Part shown: piece after piece, positions 39,231 to 51,155 of the stretch
Numbering within the stretch: the stretch's first letter is position 1
Layout: each line of letters starts with the position of its first letter
From: Plotosus lineatus
Taxonomy: Eukaryota; Chordata; Actinopteri; Siluriformes; Plotosidae
DNA: 64,000 bases
Direction of reading: 5' to 3'
Assembly (NCBI GenBank): GCA_024760905.1
Contig: CM045751.1
Location: 4,701,001 to 4,765,000, forward strand
Notes under the pieces: generated by a model
Databases searched by the model: none
The model's input: only the letters and a program-made list of their open reading frames with translations
Told to the model about the DNA's origin: nothing
Translations under genes and position numbers: made by a program

Positions 39231-39623
39231 AGTGTGGGCGGGAGGTTGGAGGCAGTGGTGGTCTAGTGGTTTAGGGTGCTTGATCGCTGATCCAAAGGTT
39301 GGGGGTTCGAGTCCCACTCTCCACAGGGTTGTCACTGTCCCCCCAGTACAGCTAACTGGGTTATCAAAGGCGGGCCATGTCTCTCACTGTCTATGGTGAG
39401 AGGCATGTAAAAGAACCATTGCTGACTTTCATAAAGAGTAGGCTGCAAAGTCGTTAGCATGTTTCTGTCCCTTGCTAAAAAAAAAAGGGTTGTGACAGGA
39501 AGGGCATCCGATGTAAAAACCTCTGCCAAATCAAACGTGCGAATCAGATGATTCGCTGTGGCAACTCCTGAGTAAAAGGGAAAAAGCCGAAAGGAAGACA
39601 GACAGTGTGGGCGGGAGGTTGGA
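39231..39623 (+). repeat. SINE-A copy, RTE-like tail, with 20-bp target-site duplication
   Basis: The element at 39251-39603 is flanked by AGTGTGGGCGGGAGGTTGGA at 39231-39250 and 39604-39623. A-box GGTCTAGTGGTT and B-box GGTTCGAGTCC are well preserved. It is inserted into a minus-strand repeat-B copy. Confidence 0.93.
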
Positions 39624-39695
39624 GCCCATGCTAGCAGACTCCAGACGAAGGCAGGGTACATCCTGAACAGTACACCACAATATTAAAGGGATCAA

Positions 39696-39733
<38 letters not shown>

Positions 39734-39953
39734 ACACACAACAGCACACAGACAAAGTCACACAACACAAGTAGGAATTTAGGATTTGGTAATTTGGGGA
39801 AACTGAGGTACAGTACCCACAAAACACCATTACAAGCACAGGGAGAGCATACAGACTACACACAGAAACACCCACGCCAGACATGGGGCTCGAATTCATA
39901 AACCTCTTGCTGTGAGGCAGTAATGCTAAACACTACGCCACCATGCCGCCCCC
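39604..39953 (-). repeat. Repeat-B copy split by a SINE-A insertion
   Basis: Tail side GGAGCCCATGCTAGCAGACT to head CACTACGCCACCATGCCGCC, with (CA)n at about 39697-39731. The flanking duplicated block at 39231-39250 is the target-site copy of this element. Confidence 0.82.
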
Positions 39954-40417
39954 AATAAAACTCTGTACGACCGACTTCACAATCCAAACACAACTTTGGC
40001 AAATGTAAAGGTTCAACAGGAGGGAAGCAGCAATTTTCCTCTCAGCTCGTTCTCTTAATTTTAATCTCTATATAACAGAAGGAGCAAATGGAAAGCATGG
40101 CTGTTTATTTAAATGGGGGAGACAGAAGATAGAAATGCAGTGTATCTGTCTGTAATCTACAGATGATCTGTTTGATCTAAACTATTGCTACAGCTGTTAA
40201 AAGTGAGCACATATCACTAGTGGGTTGTTCCATTCTATGTATAATTAAGTCACGTTTTCCCCGAGTGCACGTTCACTCAATTCTGATTTCTATTCCATAA
40301 AGGTGTATTTAAAGTCCTCAAAGCGACAGACGTCTGATCCAGTACATCAGCTGTTTATCAATTCACAGTAAACAATTATGTCCTGACTGTTTGTGCACAA
40401 AATGATCCTGATGTCCT

Positions 40418-40804
40418 TCTGAGTGGCACATCGACAAGTTCTGAAGTTCGAATCCAGGTTGATGTCACACCCATCTATTACCGGGAGTACATGAGAGCTG
40501 ATTGGCCAGGCTCTGATGGGGAGGGATGGCATACTTCCCTGTCACTCGCCAGCCAATCATGAGCATCTCTGAGCTCATTCATAGCGCTTTCCCTCGGAGT
40601 GTGTTCGACCGCCCCGGAATACGCATGTGCTGCAGTTCGAAAACAGGTAGGTGGGTAGCATCTCGTGACACATGTCACGAAAGGGTGTGTGTGCATGTTT
40701 TGACCCCTCTCTGGTTGATGGTGGCCGTGTGATAGGCAATACTTGATGGGTGGGAATTGGCTACGACGAAATTAGGAAGAAAATGGGGGGTCCTAAAAAA
40801 TGAT
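40418..40804 (+). repeat. SINE-C copy
   Basis: TGAGTGGCACATCGACAAG, B-box AAGTTCGAATCC, GTCACTCGCCAGCCAATCAT. Tail GGTGGGAATTGGCTACGACG, AAATTAGGAAGAAAATGGGG. Same order of blocks as the copy at 28805. Confidence 0.82.
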
Positions 40805-41602
40805 CTTAATATTGATTTCCTTTTCACAGAAAAATTACATTAAAAAACATTAAAAGGTCATAGATGCATTTAGGGAAAATCAGTATGGCAGCCCGACTCC
40901 CGCGGTGCCTAATTGCTTCAATCCAGTGACTGATCAGTGGGATTATTTTCGGCCCTGCGTGGGTGAATCATCGCTGAACTGGAGTGCAAGAATGCTGCTG
41001 TTTGCTGAGATCATTCTCAATCTTGTTGTGAGTCTCTCAAGCTTCAGGTGAATGAAACTTTCAGAGAGGACGACCTCAGAGACCTCAGCACAGTGCGATG
41101 TAAAAGGGACGACACCGAGTGGGACGGCATGCACTAATATGATTACCGAGGTGACTCGTCTTAATCCAGGCATTAGGATTCAGGCTGTGCCTGTAGGTGC
41201 GAAAAGAACCCAGAAGAACTCTTACCTGGACTTTTCTTCCTGCTGGCTTTTGAGCTCAACTAGTGAAACATGAAATACTCGAGCTTAAAGCACCAAAACT
41301 CCCTCAGTCCATCTGTTATAGATTAGCCAAGTCGACCAAAAAGGATTTTTTTATTTCACACTTTTTGTTTGTACTGAGGTCACAAGTTCTCACACTTCAC
41401 ATCAGCCAAACTTTCGAGAACACCGTGAATTGGAAAATAAATTCCATTAAATTCCCACCAGGGCAGATTTTTGTTTTAAACATAATTCAATGATTTCATT
41501 CTTTTCAGACAGTTTGCCCCAACATTATTCCAAGGAGGTAGGATGGTTGATCCAAACAACAAAACAACTCTGTTTAAAATTCTACAAAATTTCTTCCCAG
41601 AT

Positions 41603-41776
41603 GGCTGGTATGGTGGCGTATGGTTAGCATGTCCACCCCACAGTAAGAAGGTCCTGGGTTTGATTCCTGGGCTCGGGCATTTTTGTGTGGCGTCTGCATG
41701 TTCTTCCTTTGTGTAGGTTTCTTTCAGGTACTTTGGGTTCCTCCCACATTACAAAGACATGCATGCTAAATTCTGT

Positions 41777-41852
<76 letters not shown>

Positions 41853-41935
41853 GGCCCTGTGATGGTCTGGCAAGCTGTTTAGGATGAGATAGGCTGCAGC
41901 CTTGCTATGAAAACATCAGAGGAATAGAGAATCAA
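41603..41935 (+). repeat. Repeat-B copy with long GT microsatellite
   Basis: TGGTATGGTGGCGTATGG, CACAGTAAGAAGGTCCTGGG, (GT)n at 41779-41851. Tail GATAGGCTGCAGCCTTGC. Confidence 0.83.
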
Positions 41936-42277
41936 GCACAGGTTTTGGTCTTTGCCTTGAAATTAACTGAACTATTCTATGTGCCAGCAAATGATGAAGA
42001 GTAAATGAAAGCCCTTCCCCAGAGAGCCTGAGACATGGAGAATTAGCTACAGGACATAAAAAGGCCAAAACACCACACCAAGTTTCTCCGACTGCATTTT
42101 ACAATGCACAACAGGTGAGTTTCGAGTGACACAATTACAACTATCCCAGGAATTTGACAATCTCTTTATATACATGTTGGTTACCTGTTATGCAACATAC
42201 AATATGTTGACATGAATGTTTCACAAAATGTCCAAAGGAGCTGATTGAGATCCTTCTGGAACACATTCAAATGTATT

Positions 42278-42372
42278 TTCTCCCCATGCTTGAGTGGGTT
42301 TGCTCCAGGTATTCTGGTTTTAGTGACCCTATTTATGACTGATCGGCTTAGAGGATGAATGAATAAATGCAG
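42278..42372 (+). repeat. Repeat-B fragment
   Basis: CTCCCCATGCTTGAGTGGGT, CTCCAGGTATTCTGG, then directly the tail end GATGAATGAATAAATG. The middle is deleted. Confidence 0.65.
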
Positions 42373-42939
42373 TAGAAACGTACATTTTCAGAATAGTAAA
42401 GTTAATCTACTAAAAAGACAGTATAAGCTTCATTCATTCTGATAAACACGATGCTTCCTGAATTAAAACACTGGCAGATACACACTCAGATGGGAGATGT
42501 ACATGTTCAGCAGTACTATTTCTGGACGATGCATCATCTTTCAAGGCATTCCATGTTTACGGTGGTGGACACATTGTGAGCATGGACACTGCACTGATTA
42601 AACAGAAGACAATTAATGAGATATTAAACGACCGTGTTTAAGTGAGCCCAAGCGCATACTGATAAGATGTCTGGAGTAACCAGGAGGGGCTGCCCACTCA
42701 TTTACATCTCACTCAGGAGTCTGGAAATGTTCATTCTCAGCAAGTGACCTGCACAGCTGTAGCAATGAGATTCAAATAAGAATGAGTCGCGACTGTGTAT
42801 GCAACACTAAAGGCGGTTCTTCAGGTGCATTTATTTATTCATTTATTTCCAAGAAAAATAAAAACTCTTAAATAAGCTGGGTTTTAAAATCATTTCAAAC
42901 ACATGATATTATTTCTATACACAATTTTACATCGGGCAA

Positions 42940-43012
42940 CAACATGGAATAAAGGTTCGCTCGTCCGCCTCAGAGCAAGAATGTCCTGACTGGCCAATTC
43001 CACCCTCGCTGA
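42940..43012 (+). repeat. Repeat-B head fragment
   Basis: GTTCGCTCGTCCGCCTCAGA and GCAAGAATGTCCTG resemble the repeat-B head only. Confidence 0.5.
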
Positions 43013-43477
43013 CGTTGTATGTGACGGATAAAATCAGATGAACAATTGTTTTTAAAATAAATACCACACAGTCTTTATTCACCAAAATATTAAGAACCAC
43101 TGCAGGACAGAACTCTAAACTAACGAAAATACTGACAGTGAAATATATGTGCCTTAAATTTTCACGTGAAAAAAAAAAACAAGAAAAAAATAACTGACAT
43201 GTTAAGAAAAAAATAAATCATGCCTAACTCTCAAGAAGAAACCAGATATAAAATTCTCAAACTGCTCAGGAATTTAATGATAAACAAATAAAACTTTCTA
43301 TGAAAATAAACAGTTGGCAAACTAGACTGAGAATTGAAATTCCACGAGAATTCCGTAAGCTCTTTGGTAACGTGAACTGAACTTGGTTAACTGACGTGAC
43401 ATTCCAGAATAACTGTCTTTCCACTGATAAGTGATCAAAAACATATTTATGTCTTTATCTACTCTGATAAAGTTCTA

Positions 43478-43481
<4 letters not shown>

Positions 43482-43526
<45 letters not shown>
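43482..43526. repeat. (TG)n microsatellite
   Basis: Simple TG tract. Confidence 0.95.
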
Positions 43527-43528
<2 letters not shown>

Positions 43529-43947
43529 ATATTGGCCCATAGAACAGATTTCAAATGGAACACCAGGGCAACATCATCTGTCTTTGGCCACAGAACTACA
43601 TGTTCTCCACCACAATCTGGCATACAAATTTCATTTAATACACATCACAATGAACCCCCTTAGCACTCTGCCAATGTAAAATCGATGTACATAATCTACT
43701 ACACAGAATGTTTCTCCCTCTGACATTTCCACAATACGAACGATATAGAACTGGCTTCGCTGACACAGAGTGTTGCACTTCAGGGATGAACCCCATATAC
43801 AGTATCGGTGTATTTAATTAATGCTCTATTCCAGTTACGGCGTCTTGTTGATCAGTGAAAATTGTCATAGGTACATTTCTGAACATCCTGCTGCAGAACT
43901 CTATTATATTCTCTGCATACCTTCCATCCTTCCTGTCATATATATAG

Positions 43948-44018
<71 letters not shown>
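43948..44018. repeat. (CA)n microsatellite
   Basis: Simple CA tract of about 70 bp. Confidence 0.95.
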
Positions 44019-44022
<4 letters not shown>

Positions 44023-44762
44023 TATACTCCCCATTATCTTGGCTCGGAATTAATATATCTTGTCGGTCATTGGTTATGGCATCTTCTCACACAATGTGAA
44101 CAGCGTTTATCTGGCCTTTGGTTGCCCTTGTAGGTTTATGTCTCAAACCTTACACCCTGTTTTCGCAAATAATAAGGTTCTCATCATTAGACAAGAATAA
44201 ATTACTCGCAGAACCTGTGGAAGTGTCCACCAATCCATCAACTAGCATTTACTGGCATGTTTGTGTGAGCCGGGAGCGAAAGATAGACCCTGAAGAACAT
44301 GGCGAATATTCTAAACTCAGCACACTGTGCTCACGAGTGAAGGGAAAACACCAGAACAGTGGGGAAGCGATGGCAACTCCTACTCCTAATCTCGAGATAC
44401 GGTCTACTCAACTCCATCGATCTGATTTTATCCTCGCCAGTTCTACAGGAGGTCTTTTTGGACTCAGTAGTCAAAAGAAGCCACGTCTACAATCCCCAAT
44501 CCAAAATATCCAATTGTTATTTTAGTTTATAGTCGACACAAGAGCATGCAGATTGTGTTACGGCATTGCCCTTTCACGTGCATTGTGAACTGGATTAACA
44601 GTATTACTGAACCTCATAAAAGAGAGCAGAACATCTGTTTTATAGTGTTTTTTGGCACAAGAAAGCCTTTGACAGAACCTTCTGCACATTTCTCAGTACA
44701 ATGACGTGTGCACTTTTTAAACTTTTAAGTTTATGATGGAGGGAAGCGGGTCGGTATGAGTC

Positions 44763-44900
44763 TCTCTTCTTCTTTTCCTTTCGGCTTTTTCCCTTTTTCA
44801 GGGGTCGCCACAGCGAATCATCTGATTCACATGGGACTCGATCCCCCCAACCTTAGGATCAGTAATTCAGCACCCTGTACCACCAGGCCACCACTGCCGC
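44763..44900 (-). repeat. SINE-A copy, RTE-like tail, internally deleted
   Basis: The RTE tail (TTCCTTTCGGCTTTTTCCC, GTCGCCACAGCGAATCATCT) is joined directly to the head (GGGACTCGATCCCCC to CCACTGCCGC). About 200 bp of body is lost. Confidence 0.85.
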
Positions 44901-45015
44901 ACAGTCAGTATGAGAATGATGTTCCATTTAAATGTTGAATAAATCTCTAGTCTCTTTAACCTTTAATTGAAAATAATTGTAATGACGAGCACACAGCAGT
45001 CGGATAACACAAATA

Positions 45016-45082
45016 TTCAATTCAGTTTTGTTTTGTATAGCCGTTTTTATAACTAACATCATCGCAAAGCAGCTTTAAATAT
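45016..45082 (+). repeat. Teleost interspersed repeat fragment (TTTTGTATAGC...CAAAGCAGCTTTA)
   Basis: AATTCAGTTTTGTTTTGTAT followed by AGCCGTTTTTATAAC and CGCAAAGCAGCTTTAAAT has the block order of a common fish interspersed repeat. A short AATTC repeat at 24450-24472 may be its relic. Confidence 0.5.
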
Positions 45083-45857
45083 AAATTTTTAAAAGGACTT
45101 AAAACATTTCCACATTTCATGCATGATAAAAACCTATAGATTACTATCTAGCAAGTCGATGGCGACGGTGACAATGAAAATCTCCCTCAGATGACACAAA
45201 GAGGAAACCTTGAAAGCAAGCAGAGCCAAAATGGAAACCCATCCTCATTTTAATGAAACTGGAAAATAAAAATATATATAACTCAGCACAATTGCTAATG
45301 AAAAACGCTTCGGAGTGGGATACAATTTACTTTGCGATGCTTTCCATGTTGATTATTTTCCGATAACAGCAGGCTGTACTTAGTAACACAACCCAACCAT
45401 AACTCAAGAGGAATTTGTGTGAAGAAAGAACTAGAGAAGTGTCTGATGGTGCAAGAATTTATTTGTTGTTAAATGGCCGTGACCTGTTTACTTCTACATG
45501 AGAGCCTGTCTTAAAACGACCAACCACAAAAGCAGCAGAGTAGAATTTTTTTGAGTTCAAAGCAACTGAAAATACTCAGTAAAGGAAGTCATCGTGGTGT
45601 TTGAACGACTGGATGCTAGGGCTGCAATGAACTTTTAAGTATTTAAATTTTAATTTTAATAATCAATGCATCCGTTGATTATTCTATTAATCGGAAAGAG
45701 CGCAAACATTCTTTAATTTCCATTTCTTTACTCAAAAATAGACCACTTCTTTTCAAATTGCCAGTCCATATTTGAGTAACTGAGTGTATATCTTGTCATT
45801 TCTTAATTCTGTGCTAGGTAGTTAATCATAGTTCAACAAATTCATATGAATAGTCTA

Positions 45858-45858
<1 letters not shown>

Positions 45859-45930
<72 letters not shown>

Positions 45931-45941
45931 ATATAGTTATC

Positions 45942-46002
<61 letters not shown>
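45859..46002. repeat. (TA)n(TG)n...(TA)n compound microsatellite
   Basis: Two TA tracts flank a TG tract and a short unique spacer (TTTATATAGTTATCATTTT). Confidence 0.95.
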
Positions 46003-46005
<3 letters not shown>

Positions 46006-47227
46006 GTATACATGCTATAGAGATGTTTTGTTCTACACTCTATTAGCATTGCCACATTGCTAATCATAAACAAGGTCTATTGCTTCCATAAACAATACAG
46101 CAATTTCTTGGCACTCAACATGAGTTTCTAATTCTAACGTAAACTATTATTAAATGCTAATGAAGAGAGCATGACAAACAACCTTAACATTTCGAACAGT
46201 TTCATGAACTTTTGCAATCGTACATTTCGGCCCGCGGATTCCGGTAAAGGTTAAACAACCTCGCTAGGTACATGACAGCTGCCATCTTGACTTGCTGGAT
46301 CTACTTTAGATCATATGATAAGCAAACACGCTTGTGTATTACGACTCTTAGCTCATTAGTAGCCCAGGTGACGAGGTTATGGTGGAATGAGCTGATTCAT
46401 TGCATTGTGAGCTTTCATACTAAACTATCACATGTATATATTTTCTCCTTTCAAAACAAAATAAATTTAGGATTCTGTAGTCACTTGCCCTACTGATGGG
46501 CCAGCTTCCTAATCAACAATAATTCCGACATGTTCTCTTTTAAGAAGTGATGCTCCTGTGTCACTGTAGCGCGCCCGTGCCAAGCCATCTCACTCTTACA
46601 AAGCCTGCATTCAACACACTTTTCGGGGACTATGGACATTAAAATGCTCCCAAACTTCTGAAGATTTCAATCAAACACGTTTTCCATCCCAGTGAAACTG
46701 GCAGTCGACTGAGTCATGTTTTGTTATGTTTATGACGATGAAAAAATGTGAGGCGCACGTATGACACGATCGTTCAGCTCTGTACTGAGTGACACTCATC
46801 TGTAGTGGCTGACTTGGGCAGTAATTGCGAGACTTATCGATAATGAGATTTGTTGCCAACACTTTTAATCAGCAAATTTTATTGATTCGTTGCTGCTACT
46901 GAATGCCCTTTGAAGAGCGAGGCGAGAGGTGAAGTGATTTTGTAAAAAACTTTGCTGTCATTAAGTTAGCTGTTAAGATAATAAGCCATTATCTCAGCAA
47001 TTGTTTTTTTCTTAAGCCCCAAACCTGTCGTGCCAGATGTCGGCTGTATTGCTTTGTGAATGTTGCAGCCATGGTGGAAGACGATCATATGCGCTCGACA
47101 AGTTTCACAATTTAGGTGTATTCCAATCCGATCCTCGGGAAGCCTCTGGGCCTTTCCATGAGCATTCTCTTTAGTGCTGCAGTACAACTGTTCAAACGTA
47201 TCATTCGTGTTTCATCACAAGCACACG

Positions 47228-47228
47228 T

Positions 47229-47294
<66 letters not shown>
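47228..47294. repeat. (CA)n microsatellite
   Basis: Simple CA tract. Confidence 0.95.
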
Positions 47295-47296
<2 letters not shown>

Positions 47297-47664
47297 CGTT
47301 TGGGCTTTATCTCCAGGGTATTTTTTTTTAATACTTCTTAGGGCCTAACTTGATATTATAGTTACAGTTATCAGCCGAAATACAGCGGTGCTCAAAGAAA
47401 TCTATGTAGTATTTTTGATCAAGAAGACTGGAATACGGATAGGGAAATATTTATGTCAGTTGACTAAGAGAAAGGTGAAATGCTATCTATGCTAAAAAAG
47501 ATGATAAATACATATATGTGTATTTAAATATATACTGTATGCACCCAGAAAAAAATTGGAGTGGGTAGGCCCTTATTAAAATGTCACCAGAGGAGTGGAA
47601 CGGTAAGTTCTTGTTCCAATCGAGGTGGAAAAAATGAATAATAACAGAACAATTAAAGAGTTTT

Positions 47665-48053
47665 ACTGGTATTTGTGTTATTCAGGGGGCAGTGGTGGTC
47701 TAGTGGTATAGGGCGCTGGATCGCTGATCCAAAGGTTGGGGGTTCGAGTCCCACTCTCCACAAGGTTGTCACTGTCCCCCCAGTGCGGCTAACTGGGTTA
47801 TCAAAGGCGGGCCATGTCTCTCACTGTCTATGGTGAGAGGCATGTAAAAGAACCATTGCTGACTTTCGTAAAGAGTAGGCTGCAAAGTCGTCAGCGTGTT
47901 TCTGTCCCTTGCTAAAAGGGTTGTGACAGGAAGGGCATCCGACGTAAAAATCTCTGCCAAATTAAACGTGCGAATCAAAATGATTCGCTGTGGTGACTCC
48001 CGAGTAAAAGGGAAAAAGCCGAAAGGAAGACAGACTGGTATTTGTGTTATTCA
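47665..48053 (+). repeat. SINE-A copy, RTE-like tail, best-preserved copy with 20-bp target-site duplication
   Basis: The element lies at about 47685-48033, between ACTGGTATTTGTGTTATTCA at 47665-47684 and 48034-48053. It has A-box TGGTCTAGTGGTATAGG, B-box GGTTCGAGTCCC and the full body. The RTE-like tail TGTGACAGGAAGGGCATCC ... TTCGCTGTGGTGACTCC ends AGCCGAAAGGAAGA. It is very similar to the 39251 copy. Confidence 0.94.
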
Positions 48054-48857
48054 TTTTGTGTTATCAACCAAACTACTTACATGACAGCTGAAAATAAACA
48101 GGAAACAGCATATTTAAAAAAAAAAAAATAAAGACCCCTTATTTTTCCCTCCCAGTCTTCATTTTCCCGGAAGTAAAATCAAGCCAATCAACACAAATGT
48201 CAACTTTAGCACATGGCAAGTTGAACCAATCAACACAAACATAAATAAAAGCACATGGCCAGGAATGTCCTTAAATTTGTGAAGTGGGTGAGCAGGAGAA
48301 TCGGGTGAAAAATACTCGCCATCACTTTCTGATAGGTCCATATCTGCTCATCACTCCATTCATTCAGAGCTTCCAATAATTTTGCTGTAGCAGTTTCTAA
48401 TGGTTCATCGGTTGTTAAACATTTACCAAGAGAACCCAGAAAAATATTTTCCTGTTTTTTTAAAGCACAGCAATACAATGAAATGTGTTGTTACTGATGA
48501 ACATTATAGACATTCCCCAGTGGCAGGGGGTCTTGAAATACCATGTAAAATCACTTTTACAAGCAATGAACACCTCTTTTTACAGTTACAGAGACTGATC
48601 GAATAAAATTGGTAAGTTTGATCTACGATTTTGCGACCAGTACACATGGGCGGTTATTAGACTTAAGATCAAAAACGTGGGAGGGGGGGCTTATTTGAGC
48701 AAGGCACTTATTATGTCGAATATGGTATATAATTTCTGCTAAAAATAAATAAATAAATACTTTGTCTCCTGTGGTTCTCATTTTGATTTTCCAGTCTCAA
48801 GTTATTATGTGGAGTTTGCATGTTCTTTCCCTTGATTGTGCGGGTTTCCTCCAGATA

Positions 48858-50584
48858 CAGTAGGCCCTCGACATTTGCGGAGGTTCGGTTCCAAGCCCTC
48901 CCGCGAATCGAGATAATCCGAGAGTTCTGTACCCGGAAGTAAAACCCCATGTAACACGTCACATGCGCGAATCAGTGGCCGGAAGTAAAATACTATGTAT
49001 CTATCTATCTATTACATGCGTTAAAATATGCTTCTTAAACACATTCTATAGACAGTCTTACTCATTAATACAGTATAAATGTAGTAAAATATAGTAATGA
49101 TTAAGAAAAACTTTTCAAGTTTTACTCTTATTTTTATTGATGATAAAATATAAACATTATACAGCATATACTGTTGTAAAGCACTCGATTTAAAGTCTTT
49201 TTCAATTATTATTCCAGTACAGTACCTAAGTTAATTTTTAGAATGTTTGTGCATCAGATTTTATGTTCTGTAGCATGTTTAACAAATGATACCAAAAGGA
49301 TAAACTTTATTACGGTTCATGTCCTTTTACATTAAACTTTGAGTGACGTCTTGGAGCGACGTCTCCAAGATGGCGCTGCCTAGAGTGCAATGTCGTGGAG
49401 TTCTCAGAGTCAAATTGTTTCTTTTTTTTTAATTGTTTTAATTTGTTTTATTTGTTTGTTCATGTTTTGCACTATGCTCGTCTATGATCGGTCGACCCTA
49501 CTACAGCTATAAGCAGCTTCAGCTTCGGGCAACTAAGCACGCAACAACTTCTATCATGAGCTGCTATGCTATGGGAGCTCAATGCTAACAATAAGCCCAG
49601 GCGGAGTTCTCAGATTCTCCGGCGCTTGGTTAGCACTTCCGGCCATACTGCTTGAAAATGTTCAGTCCCTATGAAACAAGATGGACGAGCTTCATGCTCA
49701 GATTGCAGAGCAGAGGGATCTACAGAACTGTGTTTCTGTGAAACATGCCTCGAGGAGAATACACCCGATAAGGCGATTATACCAGCCGGCTACACGGCCT
49801 TCATCCCCTGCAATCCCAAGCGCAGGAGTTGTCATTCGGCCCCTTCCCACCTGGGCTTCTTTGTTAGTTGGGATGCGGCTCGCATTGAGCTGCCTACCAT
49901 AGCATGTTAGCTCTGCTGACAGCATGTTAGCTCTACTTAGTTATACACGCCCGAAGATATTCCGATCCTATAGTTGTAGTAGAGTCGACCGGTCGTAGAT
50001 GAGCATCGTGGAAAATATGAACAAATAAAACAAATTAAAATGAACAAAGAAACAATTTGACTCAGAACTCGGCGACATCACCCTCTGGGCAGTGCCATCT
50101 TGTAGAGTCACTCCAACTTCAATGTTAAAGGACATGAAGAGTACTGTAATAAAATTTATCCTTTTGGTATCGTTTGTTAAACATGTTACAGAACATAAAA
50201 TCTCACGCATAAACATGAACTTAGCTACTGTACTGGAATAATAATTGAAAAAGATTTTAATACAACAGTTCAGAGAAAACCGTCATTTCTCAGGAGAGAG
50301 TCTTATTTCTTCAGAAGAGACATCCAGCGTTTTCCATCGCTTAGCCAGAGAAGACGCATAGCGTTTGAGTGGTATAAAGCTTAACTGGTAATTCAAGCAC
50401 ACAGAAAAAAAATGCTCATAGATAACTTGTGTGCAAATGAGAAATAACGGGCAGGACATCAGCTCAACCAATCAGGAGAAAGGAGGACAGCCATTGGCTA
50501 AATTTGAATCACGTGCCAGTTGCTCGGCAGTCAGCGAATACTCAAACCATGGGTGCAAAACCACGAATAGTCAAGGGCCTACTG
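48858..50584. mobile_element. 1.7-kb TIR DNA element (pogo/Tigger-like) with internal foldback
   Basis: The left end CAGTAGGCCCTCGACATTTG and right end (as the reverse complement) CAGTAGGCCCTTGACTATTC are terminal inverted repeats. The insertion interrupts a repeat-B copy after ...CCAGATA, with GA on the far side, consistent with a decayed TA duplication. I found no transposase. The element contains a large internal inverted repeat (49171-49530 / 49949-50270) around a ~420-bp centre with short, unassigned open frames. Confidence 0.8.
49171..50270. repeat. Long imperfect inverted repeat (arms about 320-360 bp) inside the TIR element
   Basis: The left arm 49171-49530 and right arm 49949-50270 share blocks such as CTTTTTCAATTATTATTCCA, GATACCAAAAGGATAAA, GAGTCAAATTGTTTCTTT, GGTCGAC and CTTCGGGC in mirror order. 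Each arm carries AAGATGGCGCTGCC / AAGATGGCACTGCC, a YY1-like site (49366-49380 and 50088-50102). The central part (49531-49948) has a frame starting MDELHAQIAEQRDLQN that I do not recognise. Confidence 0.8.
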
Positions 50585-51081
50585 GACTCCAGGTTTCCTT
50601 CCAAAGTCCCAAGACATGCATATTAGGCTTTCTTGCAGTTCCATGTCAACTGCAGGTGTGAACGTGAGTGTAAAAAACATTTCTGTGTGTTGCCATTTGA
50701 TGGTTTGGCATGCTGTTGAGGGTGTACCTTGCCTTTGCCTGACATCAGCAGAAACAGGCTCCAGCCTCCATGCAACACTCGTAGTGGTTCAGCAAACGAG
50801 TGAGTGAATTCTTTTCTTAGTGAAGTCACAAAGAAAAGGAGACACTACATGAGGACAGAGCTTGAGGGTGGACATGGAGATAATATGTGGGTTTAACCCC
50901 TGACCTTAGTTCCCCCTGGACAGGCCCCCTGAACTACTACTCCCTTGAAGGAGTAGAAAATAAGACTGTGGGATGTGGAAAGTTCAACAGCAGGGCAAAG
51001 CATTACAATGATTTAATCTGGAGACTGATTATTAATAAATGCATGATAACCTCTTGATAATTTGCAGTATATTATATTATC

Positions 51082-51085
<4 letters not shown>

Positions 51086-51152
<67 letters not shown>
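51086..51152. repeat. (TA)n microsatellite
   Basis: Simple TA tract that has replaced the 5' part of the SINE-A fragment beginning at 51153. Confidence 0.95.

Positions 51153-51155
<3 letters not shown>

Larger units (their letters stand above)
48801..50810 (+). repeat. Repeat-B copy split by a 1.7-kb DNA transposon
   Basis: The 5' part 48801-48857 (GTGGAGTTTGCATGTTC, GGGTTTCCTCCAGATA) and the 3' part 50585-50810 (CTCCAGGTTTCCTTCCAAAG ... GTGAGTGAATTC) are adjacent in intact copies. The TIR element at 48858-50584 lies between them. Confidence 0.85.

Noticed and set aside
47694..47760. tRNA gene prediction from good A and B boxes
   Set aside because: It is the head of a SINE-A copy with target-site duplications. 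Acceptor-stem pairing and a tRNA 3' end are absent. The same holds for the heads of SINE-C and SINE F.
49671..49910. 79-codon Cys-containing frame in the foldback centre
   Set aside because: The CxxC-like spacing is suggestive, but the overlapping frame is equally open and no family could be named. Kept only as part of the foldback description.
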